DNA of 64,000 nt from Halichondria panicea (taxonomy: Eukaryota > Porifera > Demospongiae > Suberitida > Halichondriidae), in contig NC_087385.1 in the NCBI RefSeq assembly GCF_963675165.1, positions 5,194,412 to 5,258,411 on the forward strand. Reading direction: 5' to 3'. The notes below the pieces were generated by a model, which was given only the letters and a program-made list of their open reading frames with translations, did no database searches and was not told where the DNA came from. Shown here piece by piece: positions 1 through 13,856 of the stretch (positions are counted from its first letter, which is position 1; each line of letters starts with the position of its first letter). A program made the position numbers and the translations under genes.

Positions 1-12
1 GTAATACAAAGT

Positions 13-3000
13 TCAGAGTACGTGATGGATGTGACGTCCCTCCTCGACTCCAAACAATGGCTGGCCCGTGTATGGTGGAATACTAGAGGCAGCTGTGTGT
101 ACATTTACATTCAATCCATACTCCCTAGTCATGTGACCTCTGTACACAGTGAATCCCAGTTGCTGCTCGGCTATGTCGGGGAAGGTGTGCTCCAACAATC
201 TCCGGTACTCACTCTTCAAGTCCTCCCATCTCTCAAGACCCAGGAGGGAGATAACAGACTTGTCATTGCGATGAGCAATTGTGCTGCAGTGTGTGTGTGT
301 GACAAAGAGAGTTTCAGTTCCTGATGTAGCAATTCTCAGCATAATTAATTATTTGCCTACTCAAGTTAGGAGTCTAAAGGGAGCACTCACACATTAGTGG
401 TTACCACTTACAAAAAGTCTAGAGCAGCAAGGTGTCTGGCACCAATCTGTGAGAGAGCCTGGGCTCTTCTCCAGCGAACCTTTAAGGTGTCGGGGTTCTG
501 AGCGATGGCACGAGTGCAATCACTGACAGCACGACGAGGCTGGTTGGACTTTATGAAGCACTCTGCACGGTTGCTAGGGTGGAAACACATGACATTAGTA
601 AAACACAGGTTACAGGCACATACGATGACAGCAAAAGCTAGCTGTGTAAGGTAAAGAGATCAATTAAACCATAGATTAAACTGTCCAACAATACATACAG
701 CCACCGCCAAAGTTCCACTACTGACGGCATGCTGTGTTGAGTCAATGACCTCACCTGTAGTAGGTGACCCTCCTCTCCACACACGTGAGCGGGCAGATCT
801 CCAGAGCTTTGGTGTAGCAGACAATGGCATCATGGAACATGTCTCTCTGGAAGAACTCATTGCCCTCAGTCTTAAACGAGTCGGCACATCTGAGAAAAAC
901 ACAAAATGCTTATAATAATTGAGTGGGCACACATGTATTTTTTTAGGATTAGGAGGTTAGCATAACATAATGTTGCTGAAATGTTCATAAAGGGGAGTGG
1001 GAGAAGAATGTTAGACTCACCTGACCCGCCTCTGTTTCTCTGTCTTGGGCAACATTTCCTCTAGGAGGTACCTCTCACAAAACTCCTTAGCATCCTTGAT
1101 ACACTGAGGAACTGGGCCATCAAACTTGCATTCTACAGAAAAAGACAGTATACCTTCTTTAATCACTTGCTAAACAGATCAATACACACATTCACTCACC
1201 ACCAGCTGAAACTCTGGTCTTGTCCTGCGTATAGTATGAGAATCCACCCAGCTTCAGAAACACCTCCAATATGGCACTCTTTATGGGGGAAGGATGCTTA
1301 TCTAGCTGTACAATGTGGATGGAGTGGGCCAAGTCGTAGAGAAGGTCCCCGGCAAAGCGGATAATCTCCATGGCAATCTCGTCGCTCTGTCTCAGTAGAC
1401 TAATGACCCCCAGCGTGGCAAAGTTGGCTGCATTGTGATCGTCAAACCAGAGGGCGTGAGTGATGAGGAAAGCAATTACACTACGACTCTTGGCATATGA
1501 CTGGCGAGAAAAGAACGGTGGCTTATCCCTACGTGTGTACGGTAGTCGACGTAGCTGTTCGATTGCTAATTTTTGGCTCTTTGATTGAAATACCGACCAA
1601 CTCACAACTGACGTAAACTTTTCCGGAGACACGTACGGATTTTTGTCATAGTTGAGCAGTATGCCGCACATGATATCCCCGACATGATCGTGTAAACCCT
1701 CTTCTACGACAGCCAGAATGCTGGGCTCCACTTGCGACAATGTATTGCCCTCGGGGTAGGCTGCACATATGTTCACCATCAGCTGTAGGGCAAGATGGTG
1801 GGTCATTTGCGGCAACCGGGAGACGTCCGACGTGACTACACCCTCATCAGCGTTCACTTGATAGTGAGAATAAAGTGTTCTTTGGTACACGGATTGTAGA
1901 TCTTGGTGTTGACGAAATGTCGAGTATTGGTCAGTATAGGAGGTCCACAGATACTTGATAGCAGCTGCACACATAGTGGGGTGGTTGAGTAGCCAGTTCA
2001 TAGCAGAAAGGTAGCTTGACATGTTACCAATGACTTGAGTGGCCACCATTGCCTCCAAAGACGACACCTTCCCGTTGAGGTATGATAGAAAGATATCCAC
2101 AGCTATCTGTTCCATTGCAAGGATCCTATGAACTACAGCATGACAGTGCGGTTGGTCAATGTGGGTGCCAGCAACTAGTGACTCCCAGATGCGATAAGGA
2201 GCATATCGGTTGAACTCAATGTGCAGGAAATTGCGCTCTAGGCCGTAGGAAAGGATTCTCAAGAAACATTCAATCATGCCAGCATCGATAAAGTACTCAA
2301 ACAGGGCAGCAGTGTAAGGTAATTTCGTTTTGATAGAGTCTCTCTGATGAGCGTAGATGATTGGCCACAGGTGCATGATGGTGTAGGTGAGTCCACACTC
2401 GCGACCTTTGTCCCCCCGAGAGCCGAAGGTACGAAAGAAGGAGCAAAGATCCTCAAACCTCTTGTCATTGTCTGATTCACTGAGCACATCCTGGGGAGGG
2501 GGCAGGACAGGTAGATGATCACACTATCGGTAGTCTACAATACATATACGTCAAATAGCAACCTACCGTACTTATTCGATTTAAGGCGACCCTCTAAATA
2601 TGCAACATTTACCCCATCATTTATTTTGCGTTCTAATTATAGAACCAGCCTCGATTAGGACGCCCTCTTTTATAACGCCCATATACTACCATATAAAATC
2701 AATTTTTTCGTACATTGTTTCTAGAAAAATAATTATATTTTACTGGTTCTTTAATTAGAACGGTTACGGTACTGGTAGCCTTGATCGCAAAATGAATTAG
2801 TGTCGATCGCCTTAAATTAATTAGATCGAAAAGTACGGTATGGTGATTTGCGTTATAAACAATAGGTGACGTCACTGATAATATCTTACAAATAAGCATC
2901 CACTGTAGGGCCTGTATCCCAGTGGCACCTGCTCCACAGTGAGTGGTTTCCTGTTCACTTTGGATAGGTCAAACACCTTCATCTTCTTGAAGGGGTTCGT

Positions 3001-3120
3001 ACACTCTAGATGGAAAATAGCACTTCTTGACACATCATTGAGGAACATGGCCCCCTCTAACGGTCCAAGTGACCCCACCACACCATTAATAGTGTCTAGA
3101 GATTTCACTGCATCTGTCAT
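13..3120 (-). CDS. TPR-repeat protein with long helical N-terminal region, function unknown
   Basis: Spliced gene of about 740 residues; I do not recognise the family. Exons read as 3120-2890 (start MTDAVKSLD), 2490-1200, 1132-1021, 889 to about 757, about 580 to 411, and 285 to 13, ending with TGA at 13-15. Phases agree at every junction I checked (for example TTT|gtaaga joined to ag|GATGTG). Residues 1 to about 510 are mostly helical and ARM/HEAT-like in appearance, with no motif I can name. The last third has TPR helices: a segment beginning ADSFKTEGNEFF and containing DAIVCYTKALEICP, then YYSNRAECFIK and AVSDCTRAI, in the style of Hsp70/Hsp90-binding co-chaperone TPRs. A tail of about 95 residues follows. 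The start codon lies only 175 bp downstream of the MED12 stop on the same strand, so its promoter must sit in or near the MED12 3' end. An earlier in-frame ATG is possible. Confidence 0.75.
2564..2840. mobile_element. MITE-like inverted-repeat element in an intron of the TPR gene
   Basis: The left end reads TACCGTACTTATTCGAT and the right end, reverse complemented, reads TACCGTACTTTTCGATCT. Both ends are followed inward by TTAAGGCGA, so termini match over about 25 bases with small indels. TA at both edges is consistent with a TA target duplication as in Tc1/mariner-type elements. There is no coding capacity inside. It makes up most of the 399-nt intron between exons 1 and 2. Confidence 0.6.
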
Positions 3121-3295
3121 AGTAAGAAGCTGCCTAGCTAGCCGGCCTGCTGCATGCAGCGTTTTGGTATAGAATTGTGGGCAAAGATCGTTGGTAGAGC
3201 CATAGATAAACGAACAGAAATTTCTATTCGATATACACCGTGCATGAAATTGAGAAAAGCCGACAATTGAGAAAAAATAAGTTGTATTCATCTAC

Positions 3296-6200
3296 CTAGA
3301 ACTGTCTGTGCATAGTGTTCATCCCCGAGGGGTGTTGGGGTGGATACTGCTGCATTCTGGGCTGGTTGCCAGGCACCATCATGCTCCCGGGTGCTTGTTG
3401 TGGCATCATGGCTCGGCTGTATCCCCCTTGATGCAGCACCTGATGCATGGGAACCGGGGGATTAGCTTGCATCGGTTGCATCCCACCTGCTTGCATTCCC
3501 GGATGATAGCCTCCCGGAAACTGTGCTTGCTGCTGCATGGCCATCTGAGCACGTTGGTGCAGTCGTTGTGCCATTACTTTCTTTTCGTGGTGCTGTTGTA
3601 ACATCATTCTCTGCATCACCGCTGGATTGTTGCTGTAGTTCATGCCAGGTTGTTGCATCATTCTCTGCTGCGGGGTGTATATTGGGGGTCGGGGGCCATA
3701 TCCTTGGGGATTAGCCCTGTTTCTCACAGCTTCTTGAAATAGAGCTCGCTGTCTAATTTGATTCAAAATGGCTTGTTTGTCATTCATGGAAGTGCCTGGC
3801 TGATTATACATCCGTTCCAACACACCAGGCTGTTGGCTCATCACGGGTTGCATCGGCCGTGGAACAATGTTAGGCCTTATTTGGAACTGCTGTTGCTGGT
3901 TAATTTGTGTGGGTACTCGAGGCATCACTTGAGACTGTTGGGGTTGATTGTTGGTTGCTCCTGGGCCAAGTTGCCCTATTGACTTCTGATCTACATGTAC
4001 AACTTTGGCCTCTCTTCCAAGCACTTTCCCTACTTCAACCATTGGTGTTTGTCCATCTTCTGGTAATTTTACTGTATCGCTAACTTCCACGGCGACTGCT
4101 TCAGGGAGCTTAACAAAACTGGGACGGTACATCATGTCCTTGAATTGGTCTTGATGAGTGTGGAATCGAAGTAGCCATCTTTGCTCCTCAAACCTTAGCG
4201 GTTTTCTCTTCACCCGCACACCTCCAAACCAGGAGAGCATTAGCGGTCCATTGCTTTTGACACCCTCTAGAATGTCCCACGGTGAAATATCACGAGTGTC
4301 TTGTACTCTCAAGCCCTGAATGAAAAAGAAATACACATTTGATTAGTATCTCTATTTGATAGACACTTTTAAGCACATGTAAGATCACACATAAACAAAA
4401 GCGAATATGAAATAATTAAGTGAAGTTTTGAAGAAGGCCTATACACGTAATCGGTATAATTATGTGAGGACTGCTCACCTTGATTCTCTCAGAGTAAGTG
4501 TTGAAGGAGGTCTTGAGACTGACAGAGTCTGGTTGCTTCACAGTGGTGATGGTGTAGGCCTCTTGGGAGAGGGGGAACAGCTGCTGAATCTCCCCCACAC
4601 AATACGACTTGGCTCCATTCAGTTCAGACTTGAGTTTCTTAACACAGGTGATGTAGGTTTTCTTTCCTTCTTCTCCGGCCGTGGCGAGACAGTTGTGAAA
4701 CTCGAAGGGTAGAGAGTGGAGGAGTGTGCACAGCATGTCAAGGCAGTTGGTGAACAGCTCACTGTGAAGAGAGGGAAGTGGCTAACATCCCAACAAACTC
4801 ATAGCTACAGTACTGTACACAGAGTGAAACGATCACCCACCTCGTGTCTGTCTGTCGATCCACGGCCCCTGAACAGATGAGTTGCATGATTAGAGGTACC
4901 CATTCCAGAGTGAAGGTCTCACTAGAGCAGATAGAGCCAAGCATGGAGCCCACCAGACTGAGCCGGAGTTTAATAGCAGCAAACAACATTGTCTTGCTCT
5001 GTTCGTCAGCTGGAGTACCCTCCTATAGTGTGTGTATTGTAATATGTAAAGGTTCAATAATATAGTGCTTAATCGCTTCCATCACGATGCAGTATTATCA
5101 GCTTAAGTCACATACTGTAACTCACCCTGTCGAAAGCATTGAGAAAGGTGGAGAGCTGAGACTTGAGTGGATGGAGCAACTCCTCGTGAGTGTTGGTCTG
5201 AGCGTGCATACAGGCCAGGACCAGCTCTAGGAACGGCTGCTGCCACTGGAGACCCGTCTTGGGTGGAGCCACTCCACTGAGAGAGAGAGAGAGAAACATC
5301 AATAACTTGAAACTATACATACATGTACTCAGTAGGCTCATGGTGAGAGAGGATATAAAGTACATGCACAGTATGCAGGCTTACACACATTCACTCAAGC
5401 AGATGTACCTGGTTGCTCTGGTAGATCGTCTCTTCTCTTGGTTCTTCTCAGGATTCCACCATTGCCCCTGACCCAGGATATTGCCAGCACTCTTCAGCAC
5501 TCGTCCCAACACAGACTGTGTTAGCTGAGAGATGAGAGGTGTCACCAACCACACACGGGGGCTACAAAGAACGACAACATAACGTAATGTATAAATAGGT
5601 ACAACATGCAAGTACATTGCACATAATAGCTCAACGCCCAACAACTTATTATTGTCAAGCTACAGGTACATTATAGAGCAATTCCTCCTACCTATAAGAT
5701 CCGTCCCCACTCTCCACGCTGCACTCAATCGTTTGTCCGAGGAACTCATCTCCACAGGAATCCTCGAAAATGTGAATGACCACACTGGCCAGGTGGTCCT
5801 GAAGAGATGTGCGGGCCACGGTAGTCGCCTGCTGCACATGCACATCAATATGGAGCAGGGCATTGCGAAGTGTCCACTGGTCCAGATTCTGTAAAGGAAG
5901 AGTAATTAATATGCCACTGCATGTAGACTTGTGGTAAGAATCATCTAACGTAAAACTTTTAATTGTAGTGTCAGTACGTTACGGTAAAGATCACCTCATG
6001 GTAAAACTCTTATTGACCTCCCAGGCATTGACATAAATGTACATGTACCTTGAGTATATGCTCGAGTGAGGGGTGTGGGTCAGTCTTGGCCAGCTTCCCA
6101 CAGTCTGAGGGCAGTGCTGTGGTGGAGTAGGGGCAGAGGAGATGGAGGAGGTAACGGGCCTGTGAGGGGGTCAAACTTGTGTCCCCAAGCATGTCTGATT

Positions 6201-9200
6201 CCAGCAGTCGAGAGCCCTGCATGCTGGACTTGTCCTGAACCCAGTCCTGGGATGCCACGGTTTCAAGGGTGGCTTTCACCTGTTGGGAAAGGGGATAGAG
6301 CTTGAAGATAGACTACTTGTTTGCTACATGTACATGTACCTACATGTTGACTATTATTTTCAGCAAAAAATGGTAAACTACAAGGTGTTTGCTAGCATTG
6401 TGCAAGTGGCCACATATCTGAACACAGTTATACACATGTACAGTGTCAAGAGTAGTTAGTACACACCTTGCTGAGGGTAGCTTCATTACCAGGCCCTGAT
6501 GACTGAACTAGCAGTGAACCCGTCTTGGTTCCCCTGGAAACATTCGTTTGGCTGATCTTCAGCAGATTCTTGAGCAGTAGGATCACATAGCCAAGGTTGA
6601 GCTCCCTGCACTTAGAGTGTAGAGTGTCCTGTACGAATGGGGGCAGTCTCACTGCAGGCGAGTGCTCTGCGTTCGAATGGCTCTCAGAATAGTCGGGAAC
6701 CAGGAGGTGAACAATAAGAGAGGTTGCAAATTCGAGGGAGCGATGATTTTGGTGGGAGGAGCCACTGAACTGGACATGGATCACTGCAGTGATGATGTAC
6801 ACAATCACATCTTGTAGGTGGAAGATGTTGTGTGAGATGAGGAGGCACACAAAGACAAGAAGACTTGAGTGGATGCCAGGGTCTATCAATATCTACATGT
6901 ACGTGGAGATAATTACAATTAATACTCAATATACTACAAGGGGATGGTAACACATTAACTCTACTACAACGCTTAAACTAATTTGCTCCTGGCTTAGATC
7001 AAATATTAATTTTGTTACAGATCAAAATTCGTTGTACACCATATCAACTGACATTGCTCTTGTTGGTGAGTGCAGTGAAGCCAGTTTTGGTGTTGCTCTG
7101 ATTGGGGATACACAGAGCACGGAACGCCCCCAAGAGTTCAGAGTTCACGCTCACCCCTCTATCACAGCACACCTCCGCACAGATGAAAGCAAGCTGACTC
7201 AGCATTTCACTGGAGGAAACAAACAAAAAAGGAGATTACTTCACCAAAGAGCACCTACTAACTTACATGTTACATTAGCACCCTTTTTGATAATAGGACT
7301 TACCAGTTGACAGTTTTCTGACATGCTAGTGAGAAGACGTCCACTGCAAAGACGAAGGTGGCATTGAAGTAAGGGGCCATGCCAGGCTTGAGCATGGTGC
7401 ACAGGCTGCTTATGTCACAGTTACTGCAACAGAACAGACTGTTTGATACATTGATACAAATACAATGTACAAGTACTGTCTAAACTGGCCAAAAATGTAC
7501 ATGTGTCACATGTACATAGAACAACTACATGTATATCATAGCTGCTTAAACATACATACACATGTCATCTTACATTACACACCGTCCCCACCTTGGCTTT
7601 GAGAGCATCTGTAGTATGTTTGTCCGCTGCCAGTCGCCCTCAGTGACGGTGGGTTTGTACCACTCTGTGGAGAGGCCAAACTTCTCCCCATATTGGACGC
7701 AGTAGTTACCAAAGTTGGTGGATCTGAAGGTCTTCTGAAGGTAGGAGCAGTCGGTGTAGAGCTTGTGAAGGAAGAGGAACACTGTCTTGTGAGAGGAGGG
7801 ACTTTTCGGGGAGGCACTCAAGATCCGAAACAATCTGAAACAGGAGCGAAAATCAGTGGATCAATACCACACATGTATGTACGGAGTGTGTACGTGTAAA
7901 CTAAAAATGACATTGTATACAGAATAAGAGTTGTACAGCTTACAGCTTATACATGTAGCTACGTAATTGCACTCACCCCTCAAATACGAGAGCTGTGTCC
8001 TGTTGTGAAAGCATCAGACATGACGAGTACCTCTGGAGCACACCAATCACAGGTAGGCGGAGTTCAGTAGGCAGAGGGGGTGGTCCTCGATGGGGGTCCA
8101 TAAACCTCCTGCTCTCCTCGTCATCTCCAATGAACGCATTGCACGCTATTATGTCCACCAGGAGCTGCAGAATCTGACTAATGCTCCCACACACCTTTAA
8201 AAGCTCACAGACAAACACCAACTGAGCACAGCCGGGATAGATCTTGCCAGAGGGCGAGAGGGACCGTCGAAGCTTCTTCTCACAAGATGTTGCAATAACA
8301 TTCTGTTCAAATGTGGGCAGACATTGGTAGCTGGTCATACTACTCTGTAGTCGTTCCTCTGGGAGCACTGGTGTTTGAATGTCACCCAGCAGTCGATAGT
8401 AATGCTCTACTTCTTCAGTTATCTTCTTCACAATGGCCTCCACCTTGTTCCTAGACTTGCCCACACCACAGAGTACAATATTACGCTCGTTGCTGCACTG
8501 CTGGGAAAGTTGGGAGTCAGCTATGGGGAAGTAAGCTGCAAAGAGGAGGTGTCTCGAGGAATGCATGTTCAGGGGCAGGTCCAGAACATGATCATCGTCC
8601 AGTAGAGAGAGTGAGAAGTTGAAAGGGTCCGTTTTCGAAGTGGCTATCGGAGAGTTGGGTGCATCTGTGTCAGTGGCTAGTGTGTTGAAATCCATGGGAG
8701 ACATAATCTGAGACAGTTGCGATGATTCATGTTCCAGCATCCTCAGCTTCTTGGCCCTGTCCTCCATTATAGTAGTACTCTCACCTTCTTGTTGATAGAT
8801 AGGGGAAGAGCTTGTTATCAGAGAGTCCAGAGCAGAGGTGAGACCGATTCCACCAAACGATGAGCTCATTGGGGAATTGGGGCCCGATGCAATGTTCACT
8901 TCAGACTGGTCGTATCGTAGCTTCTTGAGTGCTGGGAGAGGGAGAGGGATAGAGAGATTCAACGGCTCTGAGTGTTGTCTCTTGCGTGATTTGTCACTAT
9001 CACCGTCTCGTGCAAATGGGAGACAAGGGATGATTGGAGGGCGTGACTCTCCTCGGGCAATGAGGGTGGAGAGAAAAAGGCGATACGAGAAGACGTCCAA
9101 TCGAATTAGCTCAGCGAAAAGAACCACTAGCTTGAAGAACGGCTCGGTGGGTTGCATAGGAGCTGAGAGGTCATCTGCAAGGGTGTGAATCGGTTGAAAG

Positions 9201-12200
9201 ATAGATATAACAGTTCTAACAAGTAAACTGTGTCATCAGTACTTAAGCTAACAAACTAATGTACAGTGTACGTACATTTGTACACTGTACATTTAGAAGC
9301 CCGTTTAAAGGTGCACAGAGTCTTCTAGACAAGAAATCATGGGCAGTCAGAGCTTAATAGCTGAGCAAAGCCTCTTAATAAAAAACAAACTGACACGTTC
9401 ATTCTTACCAGGGAGGGGTGCCCTTGTGTCGAGGAACTTGATGAGTATATGCTGTAGGGGGTATGGGGTATCACACAGTCGCTCCACGCTCCCTGACTCC
9501 TCCCATCCCTCGTCCAAATGGTCCATATCATAGCTCTCACTCCAACTCACACCCTGCACGATATTCAATGAGGGCGGCTACTATGTGAGGTGTGCAATTA
9601 CTCACTCTTATAATATCATTTTGTCTCTGCCAGAGGATCTGTGCTGTTACCAGCGGCCGGTGGTCGCCATAGCGATGTGGTGTAGTTGTCCACTTGCACA
9701 ACAACATAGTCAACATTTCGTCAGAGAGAGGAGCATCGCTTGACCTTTGAACCTCGGCAATCTGACAGTAGAGAGTGGTGAGAGGGTTATGAGCTCGGCA
9801 GCTGGTGAAAGAACTCTTGTCTAGCACATCTAGTAGTTTCAGAATCTGCTTCACATTGGAGCCTGAGTGAAGGGGAGCAAAGATGATGACAAAGTACTGT
9901 TCTCTAGTCTTGGGGTAACTATCCTCACCTTCAGAGGTTGTTTGGAGGTCTGCTACAGTCATTGAAGACCACCTGCTCTCAGAAGCTTTGTTCCGCTGTG
10001 TGATCTCGGCCTCTGCTGCCACCAGGCCTGATAGCAACTGAGTGATCACATGAACGTCACATGATTAGCAGGGTAAAGTGTGTGTACTAGCTGAACATAC
10101 CTTCTTCTGTAGGTCTGCCTTGAGACTGGTGGGCATGGGTAGCTGTGACAGAGAGCATGGGAGGATTGTGAGGGGGGAGGAGATCTTATCACCCTCACGC
10201 ATCAGGATACCACGACCTCCAGGCATCTTGATCTGAAGTAATAGCTAGTATACAAGACAGCATTGTACATGTATCTATATGGACAAACTCGTAATAAGAC
10301 TACCCATGAAACACATTCTGAACTAACTATCAACAATGGACACTGCACTTACTTGCACGAATGCTGTAGGGCAACGAATGGCAATGGTTTGTATAACACA
10401 CACCAGCTCCAGCATCACTGCTTGATGATGAGAGCACCAGTGGAAGTACAAGTCATCATCGTTAGGGCCGCTGATGACGGGGGCAGGACTACGCTCCTCT
10501 TTTTTCTCAGAGGTAGACATCTTCAATGACCTTCAGTTAAGATCGATACACTGATAACATATGTAAACATGTACGTACACAAATGTGCAGGTGTGTTGCT
10601 ATGGATTAAGTGGATACAGTTACAAAGTGAAAGCTTCCACATTATGCAATAGCTACATGTGCGTACATGTACCTGCTGTCTTTGTATGGTCTGCCTGGCT
10701 CTTGCTTGATGGAGGGCTCATTGAAGACAGAGTCATCTTCGTTAGTCTCCAGCACTCGTTCAAGAGGCTCCTGCTTGATCAGTGGGTGGAGCTTATGCAG
10801 TCGCTGCTCCATCTCATACAGAGCGACCAGTCTCTCACAGCAGTAGGTCACTAGAGGTCTGGCCAGGGACACACAGTTGGCAATGTCCAGAAGGTGCTGA
10901 CGGGTGGGGGGGGGGGGGGGGGGGGGTAGGAAAACTAATGTAATCTCTACGTGTACTTGCTAGTACGATTTGTGGATTTCACTGCACAGCCTTTACAGTG
11001 TACACATAATTATCTATATTATATGCATGTACATGTACTATGTGAAGGTTTTGTAGTCTCACCCTGAGAACTAGAGGGAGGTGTAACTGGAGGGCCTTTG
11101 TGTCTGCAGACTTGACATGCTCGACTCGGTCCACCAACCAGCGAATGAACTCATGCTTGTCCAGCAGGTTCTCCTGCTCAAAAACAAAATATAAACTCAC
11201 ACGGAGCTCCTAAGCTTCACCCACCTCATATAGCCAGCTGGATAGATGCAGCATGTACTGCCAGTGGGTTATCTCCAGGAGAGTCTCGTCTGACGGTGAC
11301 TGTCGTCCGCTGGTGGAGGAGGTGCGGCCTCCGTGAGTGTCATGACGACCCATCACCTGTGACTCATTGCAGATACGCCAACAACTGTCCTGCATGTACT
11401 TGGTCAACGATATCGTCCAATCTGTGTGATGTGTGGGGGAGGGAGGTTAATCTAATTATGATGATGTGCAGGGCGATAGCCTACCAAAGGACGGATCTGC
11501 AGTTTGCTTCTTCTTGGCGAGTTTGGAATCAGTCATCACCACATTGTAAGCAGAGCTCATCTACACAAAGAGAAGTGTGTGTGTATGTGTGAATGTAGCC
11601 CCACCTGTAGAACAGACAAGCTAACACTCATCCAATAGCATTAAGTTTAGTTCGAGTTGGTCAATTTTATGATTTCCTGATTTCCTTAAAGGTGGCACAA
11701 TCAATTTGCAAATTTTAACCGGGTTAAATCCTCCATCTATAGCCCAATCGGCCCATCTGAATGGACAATCGTCATACCAAATTCAAGTTATGGCCATTTA
11801 AAAGTGCTAAATGTTGAACTGTACAGTGGTGTGTATACTCACCTTAATATACCAAGCTGCTCGAGATATGGGGACATCTTTCTCACAGAGGTTGTCAAAT
11901 ATCTCTTCCTTCTTGTTGAAAATGGGTACCTACATGTACAGTTCAACGTCAACGACATCACGTACACACATTCCTATGGCAACACACCTTCTTGGCCAGC
12001 TGTGAGAGTGGCTTGCTGGAGGCAAGGTCCTGGAACCACTGGGTGGCAATCTCTTTGCGATTCCTGCCCAGTGGAACGGGAAAGAAGTTGTCTTTAGAGA
12101 CCTGGAGTTTCTTCTTCTCGCTGTCCTGGACCCATCTCCGCCGTCGTCGCTCATCCTCCACTTGGTTCACTTTGAGGCAATACTGCACCAGAGAGAGAGA

Positions 12201-12694
12201 GAGAGGAGAGGGTATACAGTACATTATCACTGGGGGAGGGGGGACGTGTACAGCTAGCTACTACTAAGGAGATGCGTGTGCGTTAACATTTATACGAATA
12301 TATCATACTATTTCAATAGTGCTGTACCTCTTTAGTTGTTAGAAAGTGTTGATTGAAGTCCTTCAGTGCTCCTTTAAACTACAACAAGTGAGTGAGAACA
12401 TGTTGATGTACATACGCACACAGGCGTACACATGTAGCATTATGAGTATGGATCTACCTCTTCCCCAGATGGCAGTACGGACGCAGATCGATATCCATTG
12501 GTCACATTGTTATGTGACAATTCATCCTACACCAGATAGATGAGCACATTGCATATATTGAGTGATGTGCAGGTACATAGATCTATTAGCTAGTATAGTA
12601 GGGATTATACCTCCTTCTGCTTGGAGTCTTGAGGGTAGTAGTCTGGAACACCTATTCTGGGCCGCTTTAGAGGACGATACTCTTTTGAGAACAT
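3296..12694 (-). CDS. MED12: Mediator complex subunit 12
   Basis: MED12 activates CDK8/cyclin C in the Mediator kinase module and controls RNA polymerase II transcription in the nucleus. The start at 12694 gives [15 protein letters not shown] then [11 protein letters not shown], matching the vertebrate N-terminus (RPLKRPRLG...YPQDPKQKE). Further landmarks: [11 protein letters not shown] (near 12000), LLDKHEF-type helices (about 11065-11175), the LCEWAV region as [19 protein letters not shown] (about 9640-9710), FVLFxELIRxDVFS-like [15 protein letters not shown] (about 9070), [16 protein letters not shown] (about 8430), and near the C-terminus [11 protein letters not shown] then [12 protein letters not shown] and RFHTHQDQ (4180-4300), the counterpart of SPWDLFEG in human. 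The last exon (3296 to about 4320) ends in a Gln/Met/Pro-rich tail like the human OPA tail. More than 20 short introns are present. The next gene downstream on this strand starts 175 bp past the stop. Confidence 0.95.
10907..10926. repeat. Poly-G run in a MED12 intron
   Basis: A run of about 20 G on the plus strand, broken by no other base, lies in an intron of MED12. On the transcribed strand it becomes a C-run. It may be length-variable or a sequencing weak point. Confidence 0.8.
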
Positions 12695-13856
12695 AGCCAA
12701 GCTATAGATACTTAGTAGCTGGCCAACAAGCTAGCTAGCTAGCTGAAATCCACTCAGATTCAATGCAATTTCTAAAATTACTTTTTTGTTTGTGTTGTTT
12801 TCGGTTCTGTTAATTTTTGGCATGATCCTTACCAAAACGTTTACCGACGACCTTTTCCCGTATTTCAATAAACCTCAGCAATGATGGGCGTGGTGGCCTA
12901 TTGACAAAGCCCCCAAAAGCACTGCACTTAGCTCGAAGTCGTATACTACTATACTTGCCATTGAGACAGAAATCAGGACTGCAAGACTACAGATCTATTG
13001 AATAAGGAGCCCTCAGGTACATATGCCGTAGCATAATTCCTGTGTGTGGATTGTGTGTGCAACTGCTAGCTCTATCAGGTAAAAGTGCTATGTTTACATC
13101 AGTACAAGCTAAGTACAAGCATGTGTGGGAGCATAGTATAGTGCAGGGGAGGTGACTACACATTCATATTGGAGTGTGGGCTGTGTATCAAAGCAATAGA
13201 TGTGCATTGGCTGTGAGTAGCTTTCATGCTATTGTAGGCTTACTTCCTAGTTGCATGAAAGTTATGGTTTAGGTGTGAGTGTGTCTAGCTATCAATCAAA
13301 GCAAACAAGATTGCTTTCAATTATACTATGAATTAACTAATTCTCCGAAAATATTTATCAGCTGTATACTGATCGAGTTAATTAAGTACGTTAGCATGAT
13401 CCTAAGCAGATATGATTGTTGTTGCTTCTGTACGATCGAACTGCTAGAAAGCAGATGCATTTTGGAACTCCCAAAAGTCAGTTATAGCCCATGGTCAAAG
13501 GCCAAAAATAACAAATTAGAACCCCAACACAAGTTTGTTACCTTGCTAAATACTTTGGGGGGGGTATCATGTGTTACAAGTTATTGACTAACTGTAAATG
13601 TTGTTTACGGTCAGAGTTGAGTGTGTGCGTCAGATAGCTATGGTTACATGATAAGGTGTGTGGGGTGACATTCTATCTAGCCACTCAGCAGGTGTTGGTC
13701 CTGGTATTAACATTGTGCGTCAGAGTGTCAGAAGCTCACATTTGTAGCATTCTTGTGTTTATATATGCACGGGTATTGTAACACAGGTGCAATTTTTATC
13801 AAAACTTTCCTTGTTTATATACAGTGACAGGCTACGCATGAAGGAGTCCATATACC
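12695..13856. promoter_or_regulatory. Divergent intergenic region between MED12 and UNC80
   Basis: This 1162-bp region has MED12 reading left and UNC80 reading right, so it must hold both promoters and 5' UTRs. I see no conserved coding sequence in it: the one longer open frame (about 13279-13587) has no recognisable residues or supporting splice pattern. The last 60 bases before the UNC80 ATG contain a plausible AG acceptor (tatacag at about 13816-13822), so a 5' UTR intron is possible. No classic TATA box could be assigned with confidence. Confidence 0.5.

Noticed and set aside
13279-13587. Open frame of 102 codons between MED12 and UNC80
   Set aside because: No recognisable motif, poor codon pattern, no in-frame continuation into UNC80. 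Considered as a missing UNC80 N-terminal exon but it does not resemble that region.
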